A stretch of DNA of 54,000 bases from the IMG/VR virus record IMGVR_UViG_3300047316_000404, positions 1 through 54,000 of that record; one strand, 5' to 3'. Shown piece after piece: positions 14,358 through 21,318 of the stretch; position 1 is the first letter of the stretch; the number at the start of each line of letters is the position of its first letter. This DNA is from a virus. The notes under the pieces are model-generated. The model worked only from the letters and a program-made list of their open reading frames with translations, searched no databases and was not told the origin of the DNA. The translations under genes were made by a program, and so were the position numbers.

Positions 14358-14409
14358 GGTCTCATCAGTGACGGCATTACCGCCAGACGGGCAAAAGCCC
14401 GTTTCGACC
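14358..14409 (-). ncRNA. Type II hammerhead ribozyme HH3
   Basis: Minus strand order: GGTC, GAAA, CGGGC, TTTT loop, GCCCG, UC, cut, TGGCGG, loop TAATG, CCGTCA, CTGATGA, GACC. Stems have 4, 5 and 6 bp with one G-U pair. Core nucleotides are all conserved. Predicted cleavage is between 14386 and 14385. Stem II is GGTC/GACC, where HH2 has GGAC/GTCC, a compensatory change supporting the structure. It starts on the base after the upstream TAA stop. Confidence 0.95.
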
Positions 14410-14595
14410 TTAACGCAGAACGTCATCAACAAATTTCGCCTTGCGAATATCATCCTCCTTGGCTATGCGCGCCGCCTCCAAAGCTTCTTTTTTGGTTTCA
14501 TATCCAACATAGGAAACTTCATAGCCTTCGCTATCAATTACCCACCAAAAGCCATCGCGCTTCATGGGAGCGTAGGTCTGATAAATGCGGGTCAT
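14410..14595 (-). CDS. Small hypothetical protein, first cistron of the accessory operon
   Basis: 61 residues. Beta-rich N-terminus (DGFWWVIDSEGYEVSYVGYETKKEAL read from residue 14) with a charged helical C-terminus. The pattern of strand, turn and helix recalls small phage proteins with a DUF2188-like fold, but I cannot assign it. GCGAGGAT lies seven bases before the ATG. The TAA stop abuts HH3. Confidence 0.65.
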   Translation of the reverse strand: MTRIYQTYAPMKRDGFWWVIDSEGYEVSYVGYETKKEALEAARIAKEDDIRKAKFVDDVLR

Positions 14596-14602
14596 TTGTT
14601 TG

Positions 14603-14635
14603 ATCCTCGCTTTGCGCCCAAGCCATTCGGGCTTG
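14603..14635 (-). promoter_or_regulatory. Leader L6: hairpin plus GCGAGGAT
   Basis: Stem CAAGCC with GGCTTG around CGAAT, then GGCGCAAA and GCGAGGAT before the ATG at 14595. First leader of the operon; it lacks the TTGGCG loop of the others. Confidence 0.5.
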
Positions 14636-15025
14636 CAATCAACAACCTATCAAACAAATACAAAAAGAAAACCGTAAAGAACCAGAAAGATCCACACAAA
14701 TCCGCACACGAGCGCGAAAGTTTGTTGCGTCCGCCATGTGCCATTTAGGAAACAAAGAGAGGGGGCTCTCGATTTGTGCCATGGCGCGCCCGAGCCGGGA
14801 AAAGGTCGCTCCATCTGGTAGTTTTAGTGCCATATGGTCTATTTAGTGCCATGATGGAGCGTTTCCAATCCGGCACACCCATCAGGATACCTTTAGGCCG
14901 GTGCGCACAGCACGCGTGAGGGCCGCGAGCGCCTAAGCCGCTGATATCATTACGTTGTGGTAGTGGGGTACGCTGGGATCGATGTTTGGAGCATAGTTCC
15001 AGACCATCTACGACCAGCGGCGAGG
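14636..15025 (-). promoter_or_regulatory. Probable promoter/operator region of the ribozyme operon
   Basis: About 390 bases without a convincing gene. Four copies of ATGGCAC (minus strand) occur at 14738, 14776, 14827 and 14846, three followed by an A-rich flank. Two of them lie inside a perfect 8-bp inverted repeat (GCTCCATC at 14808-14815, GATGGAGC at 14853-14860). This looks like a regulator-binding cluster. A 64-codon frame at 14639-14833 starts in one repeat but has a low-complexity product and was not accepted. Confidence 0.5.
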
Positions 15026-15355
15026 TCAATCTCCCCCGTCTTTAACGGGAGTTTTCCGGACGAATGCTCCAGGGGCGACTTCCTTGCCCCGAGCGCCGTG
15101 AAATGGATTTGTCCCCATCCTATACGGCCATAACGGGCAGTGGACAGCCGTGCAGCGCCGGACCTCGGATTGCTGGTAGCAGCAGCAGTCCAGACATTTC
15201 GCCCGGATAACCGCCATGATCGAGCGCTTTTGATGCGCTTGCCTTAGGACTTCGGGCGCCAGGTCGTCCGGATGCCGGCCTTCCGTCGAACCGTCCGGAT
15301 GCCGGACAATGAAGGATTCTGATAACGAATTCGGTGCAATATCGTCGATGGGCAT
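15026..15355 (-). CDS. Cys-rich, zinc-binding phage protein
   Basis: 109 residues. Central motif IRAKCLDCCCYQQSEVRRC then CPLWPYRMGTNPF looks like a compact zinc-binding module seen in phage proteins of unknown role. The N-terminal half (HPDGSTEGRHPDDLAPEVL) is acidic. It probably acts on nucleic acids or as a host-protein adaptor; this is inference. It lies upstream of the ribozyme operon on the same strand. Confidence 0.7.
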   Translation of the reverse strand: MPIDDIAPNSLSESFIVRHPDGSTEGRHPDDLAPEVLRQAHQKRSIMAVIRAKCLDCCCYQQSEVRRCTAVHCPLWPYRMGTNPFHGARGKEVAPGAFVRKTPVKDGGD

Positions 15356-15719
15356 GGTGGCCTCTTATCCAGGTTGCTGTGCCAAGTGGCCGGGCGGTGA
15401 CGCAATCACCGTCCGGCTGCGCCTATCGTAGCACAGCTCGCGCCCGCGAACATCCTCACACCCTCCCGCGTAATTTTGTTGCGTCAAGCTACAGTTCTCC
15501 GCGCACCTCGCCCCCATCCGCCCCCCCCGGTACGCCCCCCCCGGACCCCCCCGGTAGGCTGGCCAGGCCACCCCCATCGATCTTCTATATCAGTGCCCCC
15601 CGCATATCTGTCCGCTGTTTTCCCATTTCAACCGTTAGTATAGAATTCGGCTATGGTTCGCCTTGTTGGTTTTAGAACTTCGATTTTGGGTTTCCCTTAT
15701 ATAGGACTAGACCTTGTCC
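15356..15719. other. Non-coding stretch with hairpin and C-rich tracts
   Basis: No gene supported. Contains an inverted repeat near 15392-15420 (GCCGG, CGGTGA and complements around CGCAA) and, at about 15513-15556, runs of C separated by GGTACG and GGA, giving G-runs on the minus strand that could form a G-quadruplex. Confidence 0.45.
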
Positions 15720-15916
15720 TGTCCCAATACCGCGCTCCCCTGCCGGGTATGGATTCCGGCGTGGGCGTTGGGACAAGAGTTGTCCCAGGCTTTTTTGTTG
15801 TCTGGGAATGGGTTGATTGATTTTGGGACAACTGGGACAAAAGCCATTGTCCCAGGCGTAAAAAAAGCGTAAAAAACCTGAAAAGTTTGCTTGGTATTGG
15901 GACACAACCTGTCCCA
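15720..15916. repeat. Iteron-like cluster: eight TGGGACA / TGTCCCA sites
   Basis: TGTCCCA at 15720, 15781, 15848 and 15910; TGGGACA at 15769, 15824, 15833 and 15898. Six of them form three inverted pairs spaced 5, 8 and 5 bases apart. An A-rich stretch (15858-15885) lies among them. The cluster is downstream of a RepA-like ATPase gene. Iterons plus an A-rich tract suggest a replication origin; a multi-site operator is the alternative. Short overlapping frames across it look non-coding. Confidence 0.6.
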
Positions 15917-16145
15917 GATTGTGACAGCCAGAATGGAGGTTGATTTTGGGGCTTTGGCGGGCTTGAGGCGAGGCGCCGAGCCAGCGGCGCTGCCGGGAGG
16001 GTAGGCACCTCCCGGCGCGATGAGCGGCCGTGCCGTGCCCGCCGAATGGGGAGAAACCGCGATGCTATGGATCGCGATTTCTATAGCCATCAGAAAGCAC
16101 CGCGCGAGGCTGGCTATCCGAGTGCGGTGGTTCTGATGTAAAGCC

Positions 16146-16173
16146 GGAGGGGCGGGCTGGACCCCACCCCTCC
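16146..16173 (-). terminator. Hairpin terminator after the RepA-like gene
   Basis: Minus strand: GGAGGGG, T, GGG, loop GTCCAG, CCC, G, CCCCTCC, then GGCTTTA. A very stable stem about 28 bases past the stop of the ATPase gene, with only a short U-run. Confidence 0.65.
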
Positions 16174-16200
16174 ACCCCGAAATCTAGGGCGACCGGCCCT

Positions 16201-17619
16201 TTAGAACAAGTTCTTTTGGCCACCGGTATTCTGCTGCCGGTTGAAGCGGAGGACGGCCTGGCGGGCGGCGTCTTTGCCTTCGTCGGTGAGGTGCCACTTA
16301 TTACGGAGCTTGGTTGTTAATTTAGGCTTCTTCTTTTCGAGGTCATTGACGAGGCGTTCGACCTTTTTCCGGTAGGCTTCGCCGCTTTCGGAGACCCATC
16401 CGAGATCGCTTGCCCAGTTGGCGAATGATCCGCCGTGGTCGGCGGGCATGTTGAGCATGGCGGTGAGGACGCGGTCTTCGTCCTCCTCGGCCTTGTCGGA
16501 GTGCTGTTCTTCCTCGCGCTGGGAGATGGGGACGGCGCGCACGGTGGTGATTTGCCTACCTTTTTGGTCGACGAGGGCTGGGGATTTGATGGGCTCGAGC
16601 TTGAAGGACATGGCCTGGAAGCCGGGGCCGCGGATTTTGTTGTAGTGGAGCTCGACCACGTCGTCGGTGGTTCTGGCGAGGGTGAGGTTACCGTCCATTT
16701 CGGCGAGGTATGCGCCGCCGCCGCGTGGGAGTAGTTGGGAAGGGTCGGTGACGTATTTGATGGGGTGGCACAGCACGAGGACGCAGGGTTGGCCTGGCAA
16801 CGTCGTGAGCCTTCGCAGCGTGCGGGCGTAGGCGCCCATCTGGGTATTGCTGAGTTCCTCGTTGCCCAAAAAATACGCCGCGCTGGTATCGACGATGATG
16901 AGGCTGAATTCGCCCACGACCTTGCCGTCGGCCTCGATTGTGGGCCACATCTGCTCGATGTCGAAGACGCCGGGGAGGAAGTAGATGGTGTCCTTGTCGG
17001 GGTTGTCGTTTCGGAAGCTGTTGGCGCCGATGACGCGCATGCGGATATCGTCGGGGTTTTCGCCGACGAAGTAGAGGACGCGGCCTTTTTCGAGGCGGTG
17101 GGAACCGAACATGGCGTTGCGGTCGAGGCAGGCGACGCGCTCGGCGAGGTGGAGGGCGACGGCGGTCTTGGCGTGGCCGGTCTGGCCGGTCAGGGCGTAG
17201 ATGAAGCGGCGTTGGAGGATGCCTTCGACCAGGTAGTCGGGCGGGATGAAGCCCATGATGAATTCGGCCTGGCTGAGGACTTTGCGGGGCGCGGCCGCGG
17301 TCCTGGGGCCGGAGGGTTTGCCCTTGGCGGGGCCGTTGCTGCCTGGTGGGGGCGGCCGCTGGACCCCGGCGAAAGCGGCCGCGATGCGGGTCTGCAGGGC
17401 GTCCTCGCCCAGGTGGGCGACCAGGCCGTGGGCCTGCGCCATCTCGTAGAGGGCATCGATCGCCGTGGCCATGGGGAGGCCGCCCGCGACGTAGCCGGCG
17501 GCGTCCTTGGCAGCCTCGTCGAAGGCCTTGGCGCAGGCCTCGACGTCGCCCTCGCCCAGGCTGGCGAGCACCGCCCGCCAGTTCGCCAAACCTTCCCGGA
17601 AGCGATCGTCGATGGTCAT
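16201..17619 (-). CDS. RepA-like RecA-fold ATPase/helicase
   Basis: 472 residues. RecA-fold ATPase of the RepA/AAA_25 type: Walker A GQTGHAKT (145-152), Walker B SLIIVDTSAAYF (D244), and VLVLCHPIKY as a later motif. Such proteins work as hexameric replicative helicases or helicase loaders. The C-terminus has a winged-helix-like segment (ending LTDEGKDAARQAV). Start MTIDDRF at 17619 overlaps the methyltransferase stop (ATGA); the longer upstream frame is Arg/Pro-rich shadow. With the iteron-like cluster downstream it forms a plausible replication module. Confidence 0.85.
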   Translation of the reverse strand: MTIDDRFREGLANWRAVLASLGEGDVEACAKAFDEAAKDAAGYVAGGLPMATAIDALYEMAQAHGLVAHLGEDALQTRIAAAFAGVQRPPPPGSNGPAKGKPSGPRTAAAPRKVLSQAEFIMGFIPPDYLVEGILQRRFIYALTGQTGHAKTAVALHLAERVACLDRNAMFGSHRLEKGRVLYFVGENPDDIRMRVIGANSFRNDNPDKDTIYFLPGVFDIEQMWPTIEADGKVVGEFSLIIVDTSAAYFLGNEELSNTQMGAYARTLRRLTTLPGQPCVLVLCHPIKYVTDPSQLLPRGGGAYLAEMDGNLTLARTTDDVVELHYNKIRGPGFQAMSFKLEPIKSPALVDQKGRQITTVRAVPISQREEEQHSDKAEEDEDRVLTAMLNMPADHGGSFANWASDLGWVSESGEAYRKKVERLVNDLEKKKPKLTTKLRNKWHLTDEGKDAARQAVLRFNRQQNTGGQKNLF

Positions 17620-18386
17620 GGCCGGTAGACCCTCGCGATATGGCGGGCGAGCGGGGCGGGAATCTTGGCGATCATGGCCGAGGCGAACTTGCGGGTTTTT
17701 CCAATGTGCTGGCGCTTGTCGTCTGCGGTGCGCCGGTATTGCGCGCCCTCGACCATGTGACCGAATTCGCGTGCATTGGCGCAATTGAAGCCGACTTGCG
17801 ATAGGGCGATGGCGAACCAGGAGCCGCCGTTGTTCTTGATGTTGCGCTCGGCGTGCGTATTGAAGGCTTGTCCCGGCCTATGGCGAGGGTCGTCTGGATG
17901 TTTCCAGTCGAGGCCGCCGACCTTCACCGCCTTGGCCGTCACCGGCATCAGGGCCGGCACGTCGCCCCACAGGTAGAACGAGCCGAAGTTCCAGCGCGCC
18001 CGCCCCACCCATTTCTGCGCCCCGCGCACGTTCTCGACGATCATCGGGACATGCCGCCCGGCCGCCGCGCACGCCTCGCGCTGGATGCGGAAGCACGCCT
18101 CGAAAAGGGTGTTGTCGGGCGGCGGCAACGCCTTGGCGCGCTTCCACGGCATCGCCCGGTAGCTGTAGGCCTGGCAGGGGGGACTGGCGACGATGAGCGT
18201 GGCATCGCGGAACTGGCTGCCGTGCAGCGTCAACACGTCCTGGATCACGAGCTGGGCTGGATAGCGGTGCTCGCCGTAGTGGTGCCGCTCGATGTCGAAG
18301 CCCACCACGTCGTAAGCCTCCGCCAGCAGGGCCTCCGTCCAGCCCCCAAGGCCGCAATAGAGGTCGATGGCGAGGGGGCGCTTCAT
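17616..18386 (-). CDS. DNA (cytosine-5-)-methyltransferase
   Basis: 256 residues. Motif I DLYCGLGGWTEAL (from residue 8), motif IV ASPPCQAYS with catalytic Cys71, and motif VI VPMIVENVRG with E118-N119-V120. Short for the family, so the target-recognition region is minimal. No restriction partner lies beside it, so it probably protects phage DNA from host restriction or alters regulation. Coupled at both ends (ATGA with the RepA-like gene and with the preceding small gene). Confidence 0.9.
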   Translation of the reverse strand: MKRPLAIDLYCGLGGWTEALLAEAYDVVGFDIERHHYGEHRYPAQLVIQDVLTLHGSQFRDATLIVASPPCQAYSYRAMPWKRAKALPPPDNTLFEACFRIQREACAAAGRHVPMIVENVRGAQKWVGRARWNFGSFYLWGDVPALMPVTAKAVKVGGLDWKHPDDPRHRPGQAFNTHAERNIKNNGGSWFAIALSQVGFNCANAREFGHMVEGAQYRRTADDKRQHIGKTRKFASAMIAKIPAPLARHIARVYRP

Positions 18387-18595
18387 GTCGCGAAATACCT
18401 AGCGAATGGATTGCAGATGATGGCCTCGCAGGCCGCGATGCCCAGCAGGTCGATGAGCCCGGCCCGCCAGGCGTACGCCAGCAGCGGATCGGTCGCCGCG
18501 CCGTAGTCTAATTCATTGCAGCCGTAGAGCAGGGCGCGTGCTTCCGCCCGCGCGCGCAGGACCAGGATCGGTGCAATAAGAGTGGTATCCGACAT
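18383..18595 (-). CDS. Small hypothetical protein coupled to the methyltransferase
   Basis: 70 residues, Ala/Leu-rich, mostly helical, with three cysteines (LLYGCNEL, AACEAIICN). Its stop overlaps the methyltransferase start (ATGA). No family recognised. Confidence 0.55.
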   Translation of the reverse strand: MSDTTLIAPILVLRARAEARALLYGCNELDYGAATDPLLAYAWRAGLIDLLGIAACEAIICNPFARYFAT

Positions 18596-18691
18596 TGCAT
18601 TTCCGATAAAAAAAATTCAGGCGCCGCCGTCGAGCACGGCGTTGATCAGGCTATGGCCGGTCACGGAGCGAACGGACCACGGACGCCACGG
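18596..18691. other. Short gap, nothing recognised
   Basis: About 96 bases between two minus-strand genes, with an A8 run (18608-18616) near the downstream start. No gene, hairpin or clear promoter was identified. Confidence 0.4.
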
Positions 18692-18925
18692 TCAGTTGGC
18701 CTCGATCTGCGCATCGAGCGCGTTGACGACGTGCTGCACCTGCGCCCGCCGCTCAGCCAGGATGCCACGCTGCAGGCGCAGCTTCTCCCCAAGCGAGCGC
18801 AGTTCCTCGCCGCTCTGGTCCGCGATGATGTCGATCGCGTCGGGCGTGGCCCTTTGATCGAAGGCGACGTGGACCGCCTCATTGACCGCGCTCGCCGTCA
18901 CATCCTTACTGGGTCTCTTCGACAC
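18692..18925 (-). CDS. Small coiled-coil hypothetical protein
   Basis: 77 residues from a GTG start with an excellent AGGAGGAG ribosome-binding site. The second half is a heptad helix (LRSLGEKLRLQRGILAERRAQ...LDAQIEAN). Probably oligomeric; function unknown. Confidence 0.6.
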   Translation of the reverse strand: MSKRPSKDVTASAVNEAVHVAFDQRATPDAIDIIADQSGEELRSLGEKLRLQRGILAERRAQVQHVVNALDAQIEAN

Positions 18926-18955
18926 TGGTTGCTCCTCCTCTTTTTGCTCCGGGAC

Positions 18956-19174
18956 TTAATCCCCTCTCGGCGGGAACAGCTTTTTCAACGCATCCACAGC
19001 TCGCTCGTCGTCCTCGTCGACCGCGCGCGTCATCAGCGCAAACACGAACGGCTTCATCGTGTCGCTCGGCTCGGGATAGTCGTGGTCGAATATCCAGCCG
19101 AGGCGGGCTTGGGCGCGGCGCCAATAGGCCAGCGCCTTTTCCTTGGCTTGCTCCAGCTCGAGGTCGTCGGTCAC
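18956..19174 (-). CDS. Small acidic protein, paralogue A
   Basis: 72 residues from a GTG start overlapping the previous stop (GTGA). Ends DDERAVDALKKLFPPRGD, matching SDERAVEMLKKLFRAGRD at the end of the neighbouring 73-residue gene, so the two are paralogues. The N-terminal half is helical (LEQAKEKALAYWRRAQARL). Function unknown. Confidence 0.6.
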   Translation of the reverse strand: MTDDLELEQAKEKALAYWRRAQARLGWIFDHDYPEPSDTMKPFVFALMTRAVDEDDERAVDALKKLFPPRGD

Positions 19175-19215
19175 GCGACCTCCACCTCGTCCGATAATGG
19201 AACAACGTGCTTCAT
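19171..19215 (-). CDS. 14-codon coupled mini-gene or remnant of a third paralogue
   Basis: ATG overlaps the upstream stop (ATGA) and its own stop overlaps the next GTG. The peptide MKHVVPLSDEVEVA shares VVPLSDE with the 73-residue neighbour. Probably what remains of an internally deleted copy, kept because it holds the translational relay together. Confidence 0.45.
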   Translation of the reverse strand: MKHVVPLSDEVEVA

Positions 19216-19436
19216 ATTAAGTCCCTCCCGGCGCGAAACAGCTTTTTCAACATTTCCACAGCTCGCTCGTCGGACAATGGAACAACAACAAAACCCTGGT
19301 CCCACAGCCACGCCAACAGGTGCGTCACGGCGTCATCGGTGTCTTCGGCCGTGTCAAAATGCGAGGCAAAATAGCGCTGCAACGCTTCCTTGGCGCCGTT
19401 GCCGTTTTCGGTCGGTTCTGGTGGCTTAGACATCAT
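19212..19436 (-). CDS. Small protein, paralogue B
   Basis: 73-74 residues (ATGATG start; the first ATG overlaps the nuclease stop). A helical N-terminus (KEALQRYFASHFDTAEDTDD) leads to VVPLSDERAVEMLKKLF, shared with its downstream paralogue. A longer frame to 19811 only shadows the nuclease gene. Function unknown. Confidence 0.6.
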   Translation of the reverse strand: MMSKPPEPTENGNGAKEALQRYFASHFDTAEDTDDAVTHLLAWLWDQGFVVVPLSDERAVEMLKKLFRAGRDLI

Positions 19437-19963
19437 TGGACCTCCGGCTTGAGGCGCCACACGTCCCAGCAATCGAGTACAAAGATCGCGGCCTCGACGG
19501 TGTCCACGACGGCGTGCGGGATGCGATTTATCTCGCACCACAGCGCGAAGCCGGCCTGGTGCTCCGACAGCCGCCCGCCTTTGCGCTTCAATTCGAGAAA
19601 GTGGATGCCGGGATGCGGGGCGTCGTCCTTCGGTCCGAGCAGCGCGAAGTCCGGCCACCCCGGCCGCACGCCCATCCGCTTCAAGCGCTCGCCCGCGTAA
19701 CTCACCCGCACCCCGTTGCGGAATTCCGCCGGCCGCGCCTCGCCGAAAGGAAGGTGGGTCCACAGCCACGTCGGTTTGGCGCAGCGCCGCAGCAGATCCG
19801 CCACCTCGCATTGCAGTTGGAATTCAGACGGCGAGACATCGACGCGCTGGCCGCGCTGGCGCTTGCCTTTGAACAGGTTGAGTTGGCGCGCGCTGACTTC
19901 GCCGCGCGCGATGGCGAGAGCTTCATCTGCGGCCTTGATCAGCCGCTTGCCGAGCTTGGTCAT
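19433..19963 (-). CDS. VRR-NUC domain nuclease
   Basis: 176 residues from MTKLGKRLIKAADEAL. The C-terminal half carries the PD-(D/E)xK VRR-NUC core: PGWPDFALLG (Asp) and HFLELKRKGGRLSEHQ (E-x-K), followed by the Q-rich turn typical of the family. The N-terminal 22 residues (AADEALAIARGE) resemble the start of small antitoxin/HTH regulators, an unusual prefix. VRR-NUC enzymes of phages act in replication-linked repair or recombination, often as structure-specific nucleases. The longer N-terminus is a shadow. Confidence 0.82.
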   Translation of the reverse strand: MTKLGKRLIKAADEALAIARGEVSARQLNLFKGKRQRGQRVDVSPSEFQLQCEVADLLRRCAKPTWLWTHLPFGEARPAEFRNGVRVSYAGERLKRMGVRPGWPDFALLGPKDDAPHPGIHFLELKRKGGRLSEHQAGFALWCEINRIPHAVVDTVEAAIFVLDCWDVWRLKPEVQ

Positions 19964-20019
19964 GCGGACGCTCCGTCGCTGTGCTTGACGGTGGTGGTTT
20001 TTGGGGGTACACAAATCGG

Positions 20020-20259
20020 ATGACCGACGATGAAGAGAAGGAATGGAAACAGGAACTGCTCATGGCCGACGTAAATCTGCGGCGAAAACAGGACTTCTGG
20101 GAGACACCGCGCAATATCGCGATCCTGGTCGGCGTAGTGGCGGCGCTCTTCAGCGCCGTCGCCGGCCTGGCTGGATACAAGTTCGGCTCGACACCACAGA
20201 CCATCATCCAGTTGCAGTTGCCGCCTGGAACGACAGTGTCCGAGCCCGCGAAGCCCTGA
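20020..20259 (+). CDS. Small single-span membrane protein
   Basis: 79 residues from MTDDEEKEWKQELL. A charged N-terminal helix is followed by a membrane span (about 33-52, NIAILVGVVAALFSAVAGLAG) and a short Pro/Thr-rich tail. Divergent from the nuclease gene and seven bases upstream of a BrnA-like gene. Could be a superinfection-exclusion or holin-type protein; not assigned. Confidence 0.55.
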   Translation: MTDDEEKEWKQELLMADVNLRRKQDFWETPRNIAILVGVVAALFSAVAGLAGYKFGSTPQTIIQLQLPPGTTVSEPAKP

Positions 20260-20266
20260 GCCCACG

Positions 20267-20458
20267 ATGCCCAAAAAAACCCTCACGCCCGTCGTCAATC
20301 GCGGTGGCCGGCCGCGCAAGCCCTTTCCGAAGCTGGCGATCAAGCTTCGCCTCGATCCCGAAGTGCTCGACCATTTCCGAAAGTTCGGCCCGGGCTGGCA
20401 AACCCAGATCAATGCCGTGCTGCGGCGCGCCACCAAACGGCGACTGCCGCGCGCATAG
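20267..20458 (+). CDS. BrnA-like antitoxin domain protein (no BrnT partner)
   Basis: 63 residues. LAIKLRLDPEVLDHFRKFGPGWQTQINAVLRRA is a close match to the BrnA ribbon-helix-helix C-terminus (IRLDPEVL...GPGWQTRIN). BrnA normally neutralises the RNase toxin BrnT and represses its own operon. No BrnT frame is adjacent; the neighbour is a membrane protein. The protein may be a phage repressor or a decoy antitoxin against a host BrnT. The basic N-terminus (GGRPRKP) could aid DNA binding. Confidence 0.8.
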   Translation: MPKKTLTPVVNRGGRPRKPFPKLAIKLRLDPEVLDHFRKFGPGWQTQINAVLRRATKRRLPRA

Positions 20459-20489
20459 CCGGATACCGACGCGATGGTCAGGGCGCGTG

Positions 20490-20792
20490 TCATGCCACTG
20501 CCCTCTTTCCGTGCGTGATGAAGTAGTATCCCGGCTGGTACCGGCAGCCCTCGCGGCGGATTCGCACGCCGCTGCCAGCGAGCAGATCGTTGAGTTGCTG
20601 GATGTGCGACTTGACGGTGTTGCGGTTGCTGCCGCCGGTGCCCCACACTGTGGCGATCAGGTCGTCGACGCCGATCCCGATATCGCCGGCCGCCGTGATC
20701 GCGTCGACAATGCGGCCTTTCAGCTCAGGCAGATAGACGCCGAATCGCTCACGGCGGATCGGTTGGCGGCACCGCGGGCAGCGCATTTCCAT
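20490..20792 (-). CDS. Zinc-ribbon winged-helix regulator
   Basis: 100 residues. An N-terminal CPRCRQPI half-ribbon leads into a winged helix like the OmpR effector domain (ELKGRIVDAITAAGDIG..., then NTVKSHIQQLNDLL and RREGCRYQPGYYF as the wing). It probably regulates early phage genes. Lies in the leftward operon from the Cro-like gene. Confidence 0.65.
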   Translation of the reverse strand: MEMRCPRCRQPIRRERFGVYLPELKGRIVDAITAAGDIGIGVDDLIATVWGTGGSNRNTVKSHIQQLNDLLAGSGVRIRREGCRYQPGYYFITHGKRAVA

Positions 20793-20820
20793 GGCGCGTC
20801 CTCATCGTCGATGCAGGCTG

Positions 20821-21195
20821 TCATCGTTTCCGAGCCAGGGGGCGATCGCGACCTAGCGCCGCCAGTACCGACGAAAGGTCCGCACGAGCCGCCGCCATCT
20901 CGTCCCTACGAGGGTCCACACCAGTGCGCCGAAGGACGGAGATTTCATGCTGTAGCCTCACCACCTCGGATTCAAGTTCACGGACGACGCGCTCGCGAAG
21001 CGCGTCGCGAAGCCAACCTGAAATTTTCTTAAGGCGCGATCGCTGAAGATTTTCGAGGGTACCAGGCGAGACACCGAGAGACCGAGCAACACGCTGTCGC
21101 GCTAATTGCCGGTCGCCAACCCGTCGATGTTCTTGATTTATCAGAACATCTGTGAGGCTTTTTGCTTCGGCTGCTTCGGCCAACGCATTACTCAT
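20821..21195 (-). CDS. HTH / coiled-coil DNA-binding protein
   Basis: 124 residues. Residues 28-60 (RQLARQRVARSLGVSPGTLENLQRSR) look like a helix-turn-helix, followed by a long heptad helix (LRERVVRELESEVVRLQHEISVL). Likely a dimeric DNA-binding protein of the early left operon. Confidence 0.6.
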   Translation of the reverse strand: MSNALAEAAEAKSLTDVLINQEHRRVGDRQLARQRVARSLGVSPGTLENLQRSRLKKISGWLRDALRERVVRELESEVVRLQHEISVLRRTGVDPRRDEMAAARADLSSVLAALGRDRPLARKR

Positions 21196-21216
21196 TTGTG
21201 CCTTCCAATGGATGGT

Positions 21217-21237
21217 TTATCCACATTTGTGGATGAA
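21217..21237. promoter_or_regulatory. DnaA-box-like inverted pair
   Basis: TTATCCACA (21217-21225) is an exact DnaA box. The opposite strand carries TCATCCACA (21229-21237), one mismatch off, giving the palindrome ATCCACATTTGTGGAT. It lies 22 bases upstream of the coiled-coil protein start. Could recruit DnaA or be an operator for that gene. Confidence 0.5.
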
Positions 21238-21318
21238 TCTGCCGGATGAGACCGCAATGCTCGGCACATGGAAAATCCCTCGCCCGCGCTGATGGTTCTC
21301 GTGACATCTCGTCCGCGG

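Noticed and set aside
14639-14833. 64-codon frame starting in an ATGGCAC repeat.
   Set aside because: The start belongs to the repeat unit and the product has no recognisable features; treated as part of the regulatory region.
15672-16090. Three overlapping minus-strand frames (77-127 codons) across the TGGGACA cluster.
   Set aside because: Mutually overlapping, no ribosome-binding sites, and the composition follows the repeats.
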